64,000 nt of DNA from Siphonodentalium dalli. Taxonomy: Eukaryota; Mollusca; Scaphopoda; Gadilida; Siphonodentaliidae. The first letter of the stretch is position 1, and each line of letters starts with the position of its first letter. The translations under genes and the position numbers were made by a program. Shown one piece after another: positions 28,601 through 43,600 of this stretch. The notes beneath the pieces are model-generated. The model made no database searches. It was not told where the DNA came from and saw only the letters and a program-made list of their open reading frames with translations. The stretch is from NCBI GenBank assembly GCA_032622095.1, contig CP136066.1:170074664-170138663 (forward strand), read 5' to 3'.

Positions 28601-31600
28601 GTATGATGTAGTGATTTTAACCCCAACAATATGGGCAAATAGGCTAGGACATAGCCACAGGGCTCGCTTTACTAAAATCGTTAATTTCTGGAAAAAGTCA
28701 TTGGAGGGTATAGCTCATCGTCGATTTGACAATAGCCACCACCTATTCCGTTATTTTCCAATTTCTGTCAAATTCTTTCTACTTGTGTTGTCCAGATAAC
28801 TACTGAGCCATATGTTATATAGTTGGTCACGTTGCTTATAACAAAGGTTTTAGTACTTAACACCGATGTTAATGCATGCACAATTAACTGTTATCAATAA
28901 AATAATTGTTGTTGTTGTAAATGGGGGTCTGAAAGCCTGAACACATCTGTAATCGATTAAACGGCATCTCTGAACAACACTATCAGTACAATATTTATAT
29001 TGGGTCCCATTCAGATCAATTCAAAAATGTTTGTAATGACATTATCAAAAATATGTATTTTTTTCGACCAAAAACGTGTTTGGGGGGAGGGGTAGCTAAA
29101 ATCCAATATCTCGCAAACCGTTCAAAATTGTTGTTAATTTCTTTCTTCATATGCTTAACAGATAACCACTACGCCATATGACCTAAATATTTCGATATTA
29201 TTGCAATTAACGTTTGAATGATAATGTTCGAAAAATATATATTTTTCGAAAAAGATGGATTTTTCAACAAAAAATAAATGTTTCGGCTCCAAATGGCACG
29301 AAAATCAAAATTAACCAACACTTCTTGCATATCAGGTACAAATATGGTATGCTGTAGTCATTATAACACCAACAATGTGGGCAAATATCTTAGGACATAG
29401 CCGCGGGCTCACTTTACCAAAATCGTTAATTTCTGGGAAAAGTCACTGGTGGGTATCGTTCATCGTCAATTTGAGAATAGCCACCACCAATTCCGTTATT
29501 TTTCACTATCATTTTCGTAAGGAGTATATATTTCTCCTTTAAAAAAAGTTAGTTTTAACTTGTTCTACCGTGGGTAGGGGTATCTCGAAAACTAGAGCTC
29601 TTTTTTGATTTGGCCGCTGCACTACTGTGGCATAAGCCAAGAATCAATTATTATATAGCGAGTGCTTTCATTCAGACTGTCAACATAATTGTTATACTTA
29701 ATCTGTCCAACGGCAGTTAATTTAAGAGCCACACCCCCAAATTCTTTCAGCCACTTTCTTTAGCCACTCGCGCATTTTGTTGAGCTACTTTTGTTTTTCT
29801 TTCGCAATTTGTGTAAGATCCATCAGGGTTACATCTGAACTGTTTCAGGTTGGGTATAAACTAACCGACTCACTTCCTGTGTAAGATCCATCAGGGTTAC
29901 ATCTTAACTGTTTCAGGTTGGGTATAAACTAACCGACTCACTTCCCGTGTAAGATCCATCAGTGTTACATCTGAACTGTTTCAGGTTGGGTATAAACTAA
30001 CCGACTCACTTCCCGTGTAAGATCCATCAGGGTTACATCTGACTGTTTCAGGTTGGGTATAAACTAACCGACTCACTTCCCGTGTAAGATCCATCAGGGT
30101 TACATCTGAACTGTTTCAGGTTGGGTATAAACTAACCGACTCACTTCCCGTGTAAGATCCATCAGGGTTACATCTGACTGTTTCAGGTTGGGTATAAACT
30201 AACCGACTCACTTCCCGTGTAAGATCCATCAGGGTTACATCTGACTGTTTCAGGTTGGGTATAAACTAACCGACTCACTTCCCGTGTAAGATCCATCAGG
30301 GTTACATCTTAACTGTTTCAGGTTGGGTATAAACTAACCGACTCACTTCCCGTGTAAGATCCATCAGTGTTACATCTGAACTGTTTCAGGTTGGGTATAA
30401 ACTAACCGACTCACTTCCCGTGTAAGATCCATCAGGGTTACATCTGACTGTTTCAGGTTGGGTATAAACTAACCGACTCACTTCCCGTGTAAGATCCATC
30501 AGGGTTACATCTGAACTGTTTCAGGTTGGGTATAAACTAACCGACTCACTTCCCGTGTAAGATCCATCAGGGTTACATCTGAACTGTTTCAGGTTGGGTA
30601 TAAACTAACCGACTCACTTCCCGTGTAAGATCCATCAGGGTTACATCTGAACTGTTTCAGGTTGGGTATAAACTAACCGACTCACTTCCCGTGTAAGATC
30701 CATCAGGGTTACATCTGACTGTTTCAGGTTGGGTATAAACTAACCGACTCACTTCCCGTGTAAGATCCATCAGGGTTGCATCTGAACTGTTTCAGGTTGG
30801 GTATAAACTAACCGACTCACTTCCCGTGTAAGATCCATCAGGGTTGCATCTGAACTGTTTCAGGTTGGGTATAAACTAACCGACTCACTTCCCGTGTAAG
30901 ATCCATCAGGGTTGCATCTGAACTGTTTCAGGTTGGGTATAAACTAACCGACTCACTTCCCGTGTAAGATCCATCAGGGTTACATCTGAACTGTTTCAGG
31001 TTGGGTATAAACTAACCGACTAACGTCCCGTGTAAGATCCATCAGGGTTACATCTGAACTGTTTCAGGTTGGGTATAAACTAACCGACTCACTTCCCGTG
31101 TAAGATCCATCAGGGTTACATCTGAACTGTTTCAGGTTGGGTATAACTAACCGACTCACTTCCCGTGTAAGATCCATCAGGGTTACATCTGAACTGTTTC
31201 AGGTTGGGTATAAACTAACCGACTCACTTCCCGTGTAAGATCCATCAGGGTTACATCTGAACTGTTTCAGGTTGGGTATAAACTAACCGACTCACTTCCC
31301 GTGTAAGATCCATCAGGGTTACATCTGAACTGTTTCAGGTTGGGTATAAACTAACCGACTCACTTCCCGTGTAAGATCCATCTGGGTTACATCTGAACTG
31401 TTTCAGGTTGGGTATAAACTAACCGACTCACGTCCCGTGTAAGATACATCAGGGTTACATCTGAACTGTTTCAGGTTGGGTATAAACTAACCGACTCACT
31501 TCCCGTGTAAGATCCATTAGGGTTACATCTGAACTGTTTCAGGTTGGGTATAAACTAACCGACTCACTTCCCGTGTAAGATCCATCAGGGTTACATCTGA

Positions 31601-34600
31601 ACTGTTTCAGGTTGGGTATAAACTAACCGACTCACTCCCCGTGTAAGATCCATCAGGGTTACATCTGAACTGTTTCAGGTTGGGTATAAACTAACCGACT
31701 CACTTCCCGTGTAAGATCCATCAGGGTTACATCTGAACTGTTTCAGGTTGGGTATAAACTAACCGACTCACTTCCCGTGTAAGATCCATCTGGGTTACAT
31801 CTGAACTGTTTCAGGTTGGGTATAAACTAACCGACTCACTTCCCGTGTAAGATCCATCAGGGTTGCATCTGAACTGTTTCAGGTTGGGTATAAACTAACC
31901 GACTCACTTCCCGTGTAAGATCCATCAGGGTTACATCTGAACTGTTGCAGGTTGGGTATAAACTAACGGACTCACTTCCCGTGTAAGATCCATCAGGGTT
32001 ACATCTGAACTGTTTCAGGTTGGGTATAAACTAACCGACTCACTTCCCGTGTAAGATCCATCAGGGTTACATCTGAACTGTTTCAGGTTGGGTATAAACT
32101 AACCGACTCACTTCCCGTGTAAGATCCATCAGGGTTACATCTGAACTGTTGCAGGTTGGGTATAAACTAACGGACTCACTTCCCGTGTAAGATCCATCAG
32201 GGTTACATCTGAACTGTTTCAGGTTGGGTATAAACTAACCGACTCACTTCCCGTGTAAGATCCATCAGGGTTACATCTGAACTGTTTCAGGTTGGGTATA
32301 AACTAACCGACTCACTTCCCGTGTAAGATCCATCAGGGTTACATCTGAACTGTTTCAGGTTGGGTATAAACTAACCGACTCACTTTCCGTGTAAGATCCA
32401 TCAGGGTTACATCTGAACTGTTTCAGGTTGGGTATAAACTAACCGACTCACTTCCCGTGTAAGATCCATCAGGGTTACATCTGAACTGTTTCAGGTTGGG
32501 TATAAACTAACCGACTCACTTCCCGTGTAAGATCCATCAGGGTTACATCTGAACTGTTTCAGGTTGGGTATAAACTAACCGACTCACTTCCCGTGTAAGA
32601 TCCATCAGGGTTACATCTGAACTGTTTCAGGTTGGGTATAAACTAACGGACTCACTTCCCGTGTAAGATCCATCAGGGTTACATCTGAACTGTTTCAGGT
32701 TGGGTATAAACTAACCGACTCACTTCCCGTGTAAGATCCATCAGGGTTACATCTGAACTGTTTCAGGTTGGGTATAAACTAACCGACTCACTTCCCGTGT
32801 AAGATCCATCAGGGTTACATCTGAACTGTTTCAGGTTGGGTATAAACTAACCGACTCACTTCCCGTGTAAGATCCATCAGGGTTAGATCTGAACTGTTTC
32901 AGGTTGGGTATAAACTAACCGACTCACTTCCCGTGTAAGATCCATCAGGGTTACATCTGAACTGTTTCAGGTTGGGTATAAACTAACGGACTCACTTCCC
33001 GTGTAAGATCCATCAGGGTTACATCTGAACTGTTTCAGGTTGGGTATAAACTAACCGACTCACTTCCCGTGTAAGATACATCAGGGTTACATCTGAACTG
33101 TTTCAGGTTGGGTATAAACTAACCGACTCACTTCCCGTGTAAGATCCATCAGGGTTACATCTGAACTGTTTCAGGTTGGGTATAAACTAACCGACTCACT
33201 TCCCGTGTAAGATCCATTAGGGTTACATGATTACATCCGTACTGTTTCAGGTTGGGTATAAACTAACTGACTCACTTCCCGCCGTGTAAGACCCATCAGG
33301 GTTACATCCGTACTGTTTCAGGTTGCGTTGTGACTCTTCTAACTTGGGCCGCATCTGTTCGCTAAGCTCTTCTGAACATCCACTCATAAAGTTCGTCATG
33401 CAGTCAAAATAGTCCTTCGTCGCGCTGAAATGGAAGTACAGTGAACTTCATAAAAAACAAATGCCCACATGAATAATTCCTAGCTAGTATGTTTCAATGC
33501 CCACTTAATTTTCGAATACCCAGCTCACATTATATACAACATATTCCGTAGTCTATACCACTTGGAAGAGGAAGCTCCGAAACATCGTATTGTCAACTAA
33601 TCCGGTCGAATAAACTGTGAACATTTTATTTTTGTCGAGGTACCGAGGTGCGTTCTGTAATTAATTTTGATCCGGACTGTATTGTAAAGTATATTATTAT
33701 CAATGGAAGGGGGATAGCTATATCTCTTAGTTTGAATTCTGATGCATTCTGGGTTAACAACGGGGGAAGTTTTTGGGTGATTCTGAGATTTAGGCTCAAC
33801 CTAGAAAAAAATTGGACTCAGTTGGGTTTTATTCTATTTTGAAGAGGAATATATCCAAAATCCGCTAAAATCCGCTTTGAGCATTTTGTGTAATCCAAAA
33901 TGGCTTACATGATGGCAGTTGGCAGCTAAGAAATTTGTATTGATATTTTTTTTTAAATAATTATGTTTGAATGTTCAAAATTCTTAAGTCCTAGACCTGT
34001 GGTAATCAATGTTCTTGGGAAGAAATTATTTTAGGAATTACTACCGAAGGAAAGGGTTATGTCTCTGGCTCCGCCCATATGTGACACGGTGAACCAATTT
34101 ATACAAATTTGAATCCCAGTCACACAAGGAACCCCCATAACAAATCTTAGCTATATCGGGCTAATGAATCTTGAGAAAAGCCGTTTTAAGAATTACTATG
34201 GCGGGAAAGAGTTATTTCCCTGGCTCCGCCCATATTTGACCTGGTGACCCATTTGAAAAAGAAAAAAAAATTCAGTCACCTAGCTACTATCCACCAAATA
34301 TGACTTAACCCTTACACAACGGGAGCTAGCTGCACGGGTTCAGCATTACAGACCCTGTGTCAGTCCATTCACTTATATATGAGTCTATCCTGGGGAGCCT
34401 CGCATATATATACGAGAATAAACTGGCTTAAAATATCAAGCTATATGTTATTAGGTCAATGTGTTCCCTTATATAATGTGAGGCTCCCTATATATAAGAG
34501 AATGCATTGGCACAGGGTGTTCGTGAAATTTCAGGAAGCTCCAGTGATGGAACGGTTAAGAATTACCATGGATGGACAGTTATGTCACTGGCGCTGATCC

Positions 34601-37600
34601 TATCTCATCATGTTATCCCATTTGAACAGATCTTAATCAGTCATACAAGGAATAACAAATATAAGCTAAATTGGTCCGATGGTTCGTTAGAATAATTTAA
34701 AAGATATGGAGGGAAATAACTATGGCTCTGGCTTCGCACCCAGTTGACCTGGTGACCTCATTTGAACAAATAGTAAAGTGAATCACATAGAAAACATCAA
34801 CAATAAGTATGAACCCAGTCAGTCTTATGGATCCGGAAAAGAAGATAACTGTTGACAAATGGACAGACAGAAGGATGCACAGACATATGGACAAATTCAA
34901 TAAAGTATAACCCCCATTTTTCTTTGCAAAATCAGATAAGGAGTTCAGGTGGGTAACATGCATAATAATACTGTAAGAACACATTGTATTTTATTTTAAT
35001 TACATTAAAGCTATGTGTTGGTTGTTTATCACAGTGCTTCAGATAATATCTCAAATATCACATGATGACATGTGTACGATTAACTCTAGTTGGCTGCACA
35101 CCAATTTGGATGGAGGTGGGGTTAGAGGGGGTGGATGGGCTTGGAGATTGTGGTGTTTGTTGTGAGGCAGTGGTGGAGTCTGGTCTGGTTTGAAGGAAAG
35201 GTAAAGTATTAATGAGTCTCGGTGATTTCATTAAAGACCTATTTGTTAAGACTCCTAGCTCAGCCCCGTTTTGACAGATCGGGACCATTTTAACAAATCT
35301 GGATCGCAGTCACCCAATTACCATTCACACCAAATTAATTTTAAAAACATTTAATTTTTAAAAAAGTAGTTATTATTTAATTATGTTTTGTTAGCTGGTA
35401 ACGTCATTTGAATGGACATATCTGAATGATAGTTCTCAAATATGGACCTGAATGTGAGTCACCTAGAAAACATCAAGACCATATATGAACCCATTCGGTC
35501 CTATAGACTTCTGGAGAAGAAGACGATGTTTGGCAGACGGACGCCCTGGCGGACGGACGCCCTGACGGACGGACGACGGACGAGGAATGATGACTATAGC
35601 TCCACCAGAGACTTCCGTCTCAGGTGATCTAAAACACTTCTTCCAACATCTCCGTTATTTAGTCAATAGAATCCTCGATTAATCCTAAGATCAATATTAA
35701 AAATAGTTTTTCTGTGTCAATATTAAAACTCGATTAATCCTAAAATCAATATTTCAAATATTTCTTCTTAGTCAATATTAAAACTCGATTAATCCTAAAA
35801 TTAATATTACAAATATTTCTTCTTCAATATTAAAACTCGATTAATCCTAAATCAATATTACAAATATTTCTTCTTAGTCAATACTAAAACTCGATTAATC
35901 CTAAGATTAATCTTAGTATATCTCCATTTAATAACGTGATCCTGCAAGTGTGTCCTGGTGGGTAAAATATATTTGATTTTTAGTCGAGAAACCTCAGAAT
36001 TATCAGATATCGAGTTTTGAAATTTTTCACCAACTGGAATATTTGGTGGCCTAGCAAATATTCGACGAGCCGACAGACATACTTTCGATACCAAATTGCT
36101 TTGAACAAATTGTTGATCTATAACACGTTTTTGAAAATGTTATACAAGAGTTGACAGTGGTCAACATTAATTGTTGGTAAATATTCGATTCTGATAAATG
36201 AAGCATCTTTTGAAGAAATATTGTTGTTGATGTTGTTGTTGGAATCTGATGATACGGGGACCATCGAATCTGATTGTGTACCTTTAATTGCGGACTAGGG
36301 GTGAGAAAGTGCATGTAGCGTATATAACACATACCGACAGATCACGCCCATGTTAGTAGTATCTCTCTTTATAGCTTCCACGTATGTGTCTGTGCATGTA
36401 AGGAGAGCATCCGTGTCGCAGTTCTGGCCATGTGACGAATCTGGAGAAAACGTTATATAATAAAATGTGTCTATAATAAACTATAATACATTCTGAAAGC
36501 AACTTGAAGAGGGTTAATTATCACAACAATATTCACCATGTATTTGTAATTCAATGCGCAACATTGTTATTATTATGATCATGCTGCTATTGTTAAAGAA
36601 GACCCCCCCCCCCCCCATTCAAGGGGATCGGAAAAATATTTTCAGGCTCGTATGCTGATTTTTTCCTTTCGACCCTTGTTTGGAACCACCCATCCCCGCG
36701 GCCAAATTTTTTTCCGTTTTCGGCAGTTTTTTTCCCGACCATTTTTGGACACCCACCAGCCCTTTTAACACTAAAACAGATTTGCGTGGGGAAATTCACT
36801 GTAAACAGCTGTATATGAATTTATGTGTATACTATTTGTCATGATTGGGCTCAAACTTCCCATCTAAGGGTAAAACCCCACGGGAATCGTCGTCGCGGCG
36901 TTTTGGAGAAGCTCTGAGCACTTATTCTCCACTCTCAGTCACAAAAAACGACAGTGCGGGAGTTAATCGCGTGATAATTTAATGAGCGTTTGTATTTGAC
37001 GCGTCGCTATAAAAGAGCGTTTGTTTACAATTCAACGCAACGTTATCGCTCGAAATTTAGCATCGAAAAAATTTAATTTCTTTCATCAAAAACATAATTA
37101 CGTGTTGGACTCTGTCATTTTAAGAACATATAAGTATTACACGCAGACACACGAAGTCTCAGCTTGAAATTTTGAAAAATAACAGTTTTATCGACATAAA
37201 TAGATTTGAATGCGAAATCCTATGTTAAAATTTAAATATTACGCCAATGGCGGCATTCGTCCCATGAAAATTCTATGGAAGCAAAATGGTCAACTCGGGA
37301 CGGGTCAACCGATTGAGCCCAAACTTGCTACCTATGGGTACTTTTGTCCCGAAATTGTCACGGACGGGTCAAATCGTGACCCCGACGTGACATTGACCTT
37401 CAAACTGGTCAATTCAAGGTCAATGGCGGATTTCTGTACTTTTGTCCGGGGAGTGTTTTGGATGGGTCAAATCATGACCACGACCTGACCTTGACCTACA
37501 AAATTGTCAATTCAAGGTCAAATCGGGTAAAACTTGCTGATTTCGACGAAATTTGGTGCAAATGCAGCACAAGTGTCTCGGAACCTGTTGCAATTGCTTT

Positions 37601-40600
37601 TTCGAACAAAGTCATGGGACGAATGCCGCCAGTGGCGGGCTAACCTGCTAGTTGACGTGTAAATAGGAACGAGTCATTTTGGGGTCATTCGGCGAAAAAA
37701 ACATGGCTGCCAGCGGCCATCTTGGATTTAAAAATTCAATGCATTAGCATGGGCTACAGGCTATACTGTTTGTCTGATCACCATGCTAATATTGACATTC
37801 TAATGCGTTTTAAGCCAAACTTATTGCAAAAGCCGTAGAAAAGACTTGCAGGAAAATAAATTTGAGTTGCGGAAAAATTGTTCGTTGGTCCCATCGACCA
37901 CTGGCACCCACCCACCCGGCATGCGTGCCAGGAAAATCCCCTCACCCCATTCGTGAATTTTCAAAAACTCTCAATTTCGAACTATCAATCTGAATTGGAA
38001 AAGCATTATCCCTCATAACCAATATAATACTATAACCTGTTCACCCCATGCACAATATGACAGATACGTTCTAAATAATTTTAAAATGATGTTTAAAACA
38101 CGACAGGCAATGTCTCTGACTTGACTGTATAAACTGAGAAGACTGGGACTCTGAAGACTACAACAGTCAATAATTGTCAAAATCACCTAAGACAAGTAAT
38201 TCTAAACAGGGACATATATAGCTGGGGGTTCTCAGATGAGCAGGGCTCTTCATATTGAAATGTTTAATTGCACACCACTGACAAATATACAACCCCTTAC
38301 CATTTTTTAACAAGACGGCCAGACCACAGTCCTAAGTTCACAAAATTCCTTTTGCACATCTCAGGTTGAAAGTTCACAACTGGTACCGGTACATCAAGCG
38401 ATTAAACTTGGAAAGTTCTAATCTGACATTCCCCATGGAGTTAAGTTTTGCGGCCGTTTCGTTCCAACAGTTTAACCCGAGTAGGAAAATATGGACTGTT
38501 ACTGGTTGGAAAATCAAATAAACAACTAATGTTGTATCAGGCATGAAACTGCCAACTGTTTATAATTGTCATCGAAGTAGGGCGTCTAGTAATTTCAAGC
38601 GGTAGATTTTAAGAGTTGAAGTGTATTGATTTTCCTCAAAAGTTTCCTAAAAAATTACCCCATTGAACAAATCTGAATCTCAGTCACATAAGGACCCTTC
38701 ATATCATATATAAGCTAAATAGGCCCGAAGGTTCTTGGGAAGAAATTGTTTTAACCCTTTGAACCCTGGCGCCCCACAGTGATCGACACCCTGACCCGGG
38801 GCTCCCAGTGGTATGTCCGCTTAAATTATATAGTTTCTAGTAGCATGGTGTTGATTATGTTCAAATTGCGACACCGGTCTGAAACTTTACAGGTGTGTAC
38901 GTCCCCATGGATCAGCGATCATTATAAGATCGCGAGACTTTGCCTCGCGGCAACTCCTTGGTAACGGTTGCTAGGCAACTACCCGGAATTGACTGGAAAA
39001 TGTAAATATAGCTTATAGCGTCGTAATTCAACCTCAGTGATTGCGTTTTTTTATGCAGGTACTACCCTAACGTGAAATTTGAGATATACCCGACCAGAAT
39101 AGTGAACCAAATATCCCATTTAAGGGTAGCAACTGTTGCTAAGCAAATACCACAACTGATCGAATGACATAATTGCACTAACCATTCAGTGGTATGTTTT
39201 GCCTTAATTTAGACAGTGTCTAGTCGCATGGTGTTGGTTATGTTGAAAGGGGACACCTACCTGAAACTGTGCATGCATGATATATGCATGCACGGACCAC
39301 TGATCATTGTAAGATCGGGAGACTTTGCCACCCGGTCTCGCCTTAGAAACGGTTACTAGGCAACTACCCGAAATTTGCAGGATAAACGAATTCTAGCTTA
39401 TAACGTTGTAATTATACATCAGCGAATTGCGTTTCGATGCAACCAATATCCTAATGTGAAATTAAGATATACCTGACCATGCGCGAGTAAGTCAACTTGA
39501 TATGCGATAGACTTTTTGCTGCATGTGGCACAACAGAGACTGATATTACAGAGACCAGAAACAACGTAATTTCCCGTAACATATCGTGGCCCCATTGTTC
39601 AAGTAAGCTGTCTAGATTGTGTCTACTATACTAACATGTGAAACATGCAACAAAATGTCATATATAGCGCCACATTTAACTTAAACGCATTTTTTAAAAT
39701 GAATTATAGTCTGCGCCCATGCGCATATGTTCCTAGCCATTTCTAGCGGGCAGCCAAGCCATATAGACACCTTTGCCAGCGCTGACTTCAATAGGCCAAT
39801 TTAAATATATATATTAGTGGGTATGTCGTGTATAAGTACGTTATAAACCATTTATTTGTCATTGCGCTAGGCTGCGCATGCGCGAATAAATCAACTTCAT
39901 ATGCGATACACCCTTCCCCATATGTAGCAGAACACTGGTTAATATACACGAGGGTGATTTAAACTGAAATTGTGTGTCTAAATTACGTCTGTTCTGTACA
40001 CACACGGGGAACACGAAATTATATGCCGTAAATATAGCGGCATAGTTCGCTTAAAATATCGTATGTTTTTGTAGATTATATGCTATGCTATGCGCATATA
40101 TTTCTACCTGATACTAGCGGTCAACCATTCCATACGCACCATGGGCGCCGCTGACATATGTGGGGGCAATTTAAATATAAATCAGTGGGTCGACGCTCTT
40201 TATACTATATATAAATTTGCTACCGAATCATGTCGTCGCTGCACCGAAATATCGGTGTTACGGGATATAGTCACGGTTCGTTTGCACCTAAATATCGGTG
40301 TTACGGGTTCAAAGGGTTAAGCACTACTGAAGAGGGAAAGAATTATGGCCCTGGATTCGCACCTATTTGAACAAGTCTGAATGTGAGTGGCATTGGGAAC
40401 ATCCACACCAAAATATACAAACCCCTTCTGTCTTTAATATATAACTGGAGAAGTAAACAACTGATGGACCAATGGAAAGACATCCCGACAAACGAATGGA
40501 TGTGGGGCAGTCCCGACAAACAGATGGATGGAGGACAGTCTGAGACAAATTCAATCCAATATACATGTACCACAAATTTTTCTTTGCAAAATCAGAGTAT

Positions 40601-43600
40601 AATGAGTTCACCTGTTTAGCTTTATGTGTTTTTCGTGTACGTGTCCAGGTTGTGGTGAAAAGGCATAAGGGACGAGACGCCTATCGCCTTGTCTAATATG
40701 ACTTCTAACCACAACCTGGACGAAAACACCGAATAATGACATTGTTGTTATCCATCTGTACGTTTATCCAAATGTTGGGAATAAAATTAATGTATGTACT
40801 CTCCCCTGTGACGTGGCGACAGGGTTATAACAAATTTATGGATGCCGTATATGCACAAAATTAAGGGGGGAATATTTCGGCCTTTCCGACGTTGGCATAT
40901 ATCACGTTGGTATCTTCCTCTTAGATTTCATACAAACTGTACTAAACAATTCAGTCATTACTCAGGGCTATATGGCAGTGAACATCTCTGGAACCTAAAA
41001 ACTCATAAAGAGAAGCTTGAGAATGCCCATATATATAGTTTGCTTCAATCATATGCAAGGTTTTCCGACGAGAACCCGTACATGTATTGCTGTCAATGTT
41101 GTTCCTCGCTCAAATCATGGACTGATCGTCGGAAACAGTTTATTTCATTGATTTGTGCTTTCTGTAGGCCAGATCACGAAAAAGCATCACCATAATTATT
41201 CCCACGATGTCTGCATGCGACTGTATGTCAGGTCTGACAACTGATGAAACATATTTTATTTATGACATATGGTGCATTGTAAATATAATATTGTATGTCT
41301 CCTTATTGATTGTGCAATTGCAATTTCCGTCGCCCGTAGCGTGGCAACGCTTGGTACAGTCAGCTGTACGGGAGTTAGATGAACTTGGCGTATATACAAT
41401 CGTATCTCCGGTGACTGCCTTTTGGCATCATTCCTTAGTTACCATTCATCACACGCTTCGAACGATCAGTATATGGAAACTATGTTCACAATTGCCTGAG
41501 AAAACGTTTGCCTTTCTCTTGATCGTTCGAATAATCGCACATAATTACTCATGTGTAGTTCAACAGAATATATTTGAAAGTATAGGATCACAAATGTCCA
41601 CGCCCTGGTACATGTATATGACAAGTGCAGCCACATAACATAGTATGACTGTCCTATACAACAACCAGCTATATCCAAGTTTATATAACCAAGTAATCGG
41701 ATCATTATATATATATATTTATATAAACAAATGAAATCAATTATATTCCCCTGGTCATATGACCCAGGTGTACACATTTTGTAAACGACAATGCGGTCGA
41801 ACGCATGGAGGTATATCCACTGCTCAAATATAGTCGTATTAGCTTAAGCAGGCTCCATTTGGCCTCGGGACCCTTTATTCAGCGGAGGGAGAAGGCTGTG
41901 TCCCATTTGTGCGTTTGGCGCCGCATCTATGTGCGACTTAAACATTGCAGAGGCCCGTTGTTCGCTTCGCCCATTGTGATCGTTTAAAGACATATTATGG
42001 ACTTGTTCGGGTGTGTGGAACTGATAAGTTGGTACGCAGGTGCTATGCCAAATAGGGGAATGTAGCATTCTACTAACATTGTGAACTTTCTAAGAAATCG
42101 ACCATACCACTCCAGAGAAAACATCGTCTGAACTACGCCCAAATGTAAATATTTACTTATCGATTCGGGACGTAACTCTCGCTGATAAACTAACACAAAT
42201 GATTTCGCCACCGACAGTCATTGTATTTAATTAATATATAAGAATGACGGTGTTTGTTGTCAATTTGGATTAATATTTGTAAAAATAACTACTTTGTGCA
42301 AGATTATTCTCCTACCGGAGTATTTCACATCACTTTAAACATTTGGATTTTTTTTTAATGGTAATTTAAAAAAATTTCAATTCAATGTTATATTTTTTTG
42401 TTTCAGATAGACTCCTTGCTCAAAATTTAACAAACTATTTTTTTTTCTAATTATATTTTCTTCCTTTTTTTAATCCAAATTTTGAAAAACTAACGCCGTT
42501 ATAACATCCGCCCGAGTCACCACACCAATTTGGTTTTAATCCTTTACCCAACAAAACGGCCAAAACCGGCCAAATAAATATTCAACAGCCTAAAATATCT
42601 TCGGTCTGTCTCAATAGAACCATACAAATATGGATATCATTGGAACCGGCTCCTTGACCACATTGTGATAGTTACAGTTATGCCCTGTGCCAATGCATTC
42701 TCTTATATATGCGAGTCGACCATAGGTCGCCTCGCATATATAAGAGAATGCATTGGCCTAAATAAAATCTTTTTTTAACACTTTTTACCCTTTTTTGTTA
42801 CATTCTTTAACAATTTTATAATTTTTAATGTGTTAAGCCAATGCATTCTCTTATATATGCGAGGCGACCTATGGTCGACTCGCATATATAAGAGAATGCA
42901 TTGGCACAGGGCCCTTCTGTTGTTAATCCGTCCAGGATCTGGGAGAAAAATCGCGAACAGACAGGAAGATCGATCCTACTCTGTTATTCAGCGTCGGTCC
43001 AGATTTTTTCCCATGTCGGGGTTGGAACCCGCGCCAACCTCGTCTAGCCAAGACTGTGATTATCTTATTCACGACCAACCATCGGCTACGGCGACAGCCT
43101 CAAAGACATATTATGGACTTGTTCGGGTGTGTGGAACTGATAAGTTGGTACTCATGCAGGTGCTATGCCAAATAGGGGAATGTAGCATTCTACTAACATT
43201 GTGAAATTTCTAAGAAATCGACCATACCACTCCAGAGAAAACATCGTCTGAACTACGCTCAAATGTAAATATTTACATATCGATTCGGGACGCAACTCTC
43301 GGTGATAAACTAACACAAATGATTTAGCCACCGACAGTCATTGTATTTAATTAATATATAAGAATGACGGTGTTTGATGTCAATTTGAATTAATATTTGT
43401 AAAAATAACTACTTTGAGCAAGATTATTCTCCATTTCTATTTGAGTACCCTATATACCGGAGTGTTTCACATCACTTTAAAGGGAAGCATTTTCACCGAG
43501 AGATGGGAAGCGTATCAGTCTCAAAATGGGTTCGATTATTGACACAGAACCGATCTGTCATTATATTTGAACATCAAAATCCACTTCCTCCAAAATTGTG

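Larger units (their letters stand above)
23770..29640. mobile_element. Fold-back element A: long inverted arms around a 187-bp tandem core
   Basis: Left arm about 23770-24960 and right arm about 28140-29640 are inverse copies. They share acccctacccacggtagaac, gtgactttttccagaaatta, aattaacgattttggtaaag and later blocks up to the (CAA)n run. Each arm carries an internal duplication, spaced about 740 bp on the right. Between the arms lies a tandem core (25040-27530). There is no coding sequence. Arms differ visibly, so it is not young. No target duplication was found. Confidence 0.7.

Noticed and set aside
29809-33324. Possible CRISPR array
   Set aside because: Units are contiguous with no unique spacers, the setting is eukaryotic, and the unit derives from exon 3.
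37005-37020. TATAAAAG core promoter
   Set aside because: No gene or element body follows, and one 8-base match is not enough.
42927-43099. tRNA gene
   Set aside because: A and B boxes are present, but the acceptor stem cannot form and the body continues past the B box with unrelated sequence. It is a SINE.
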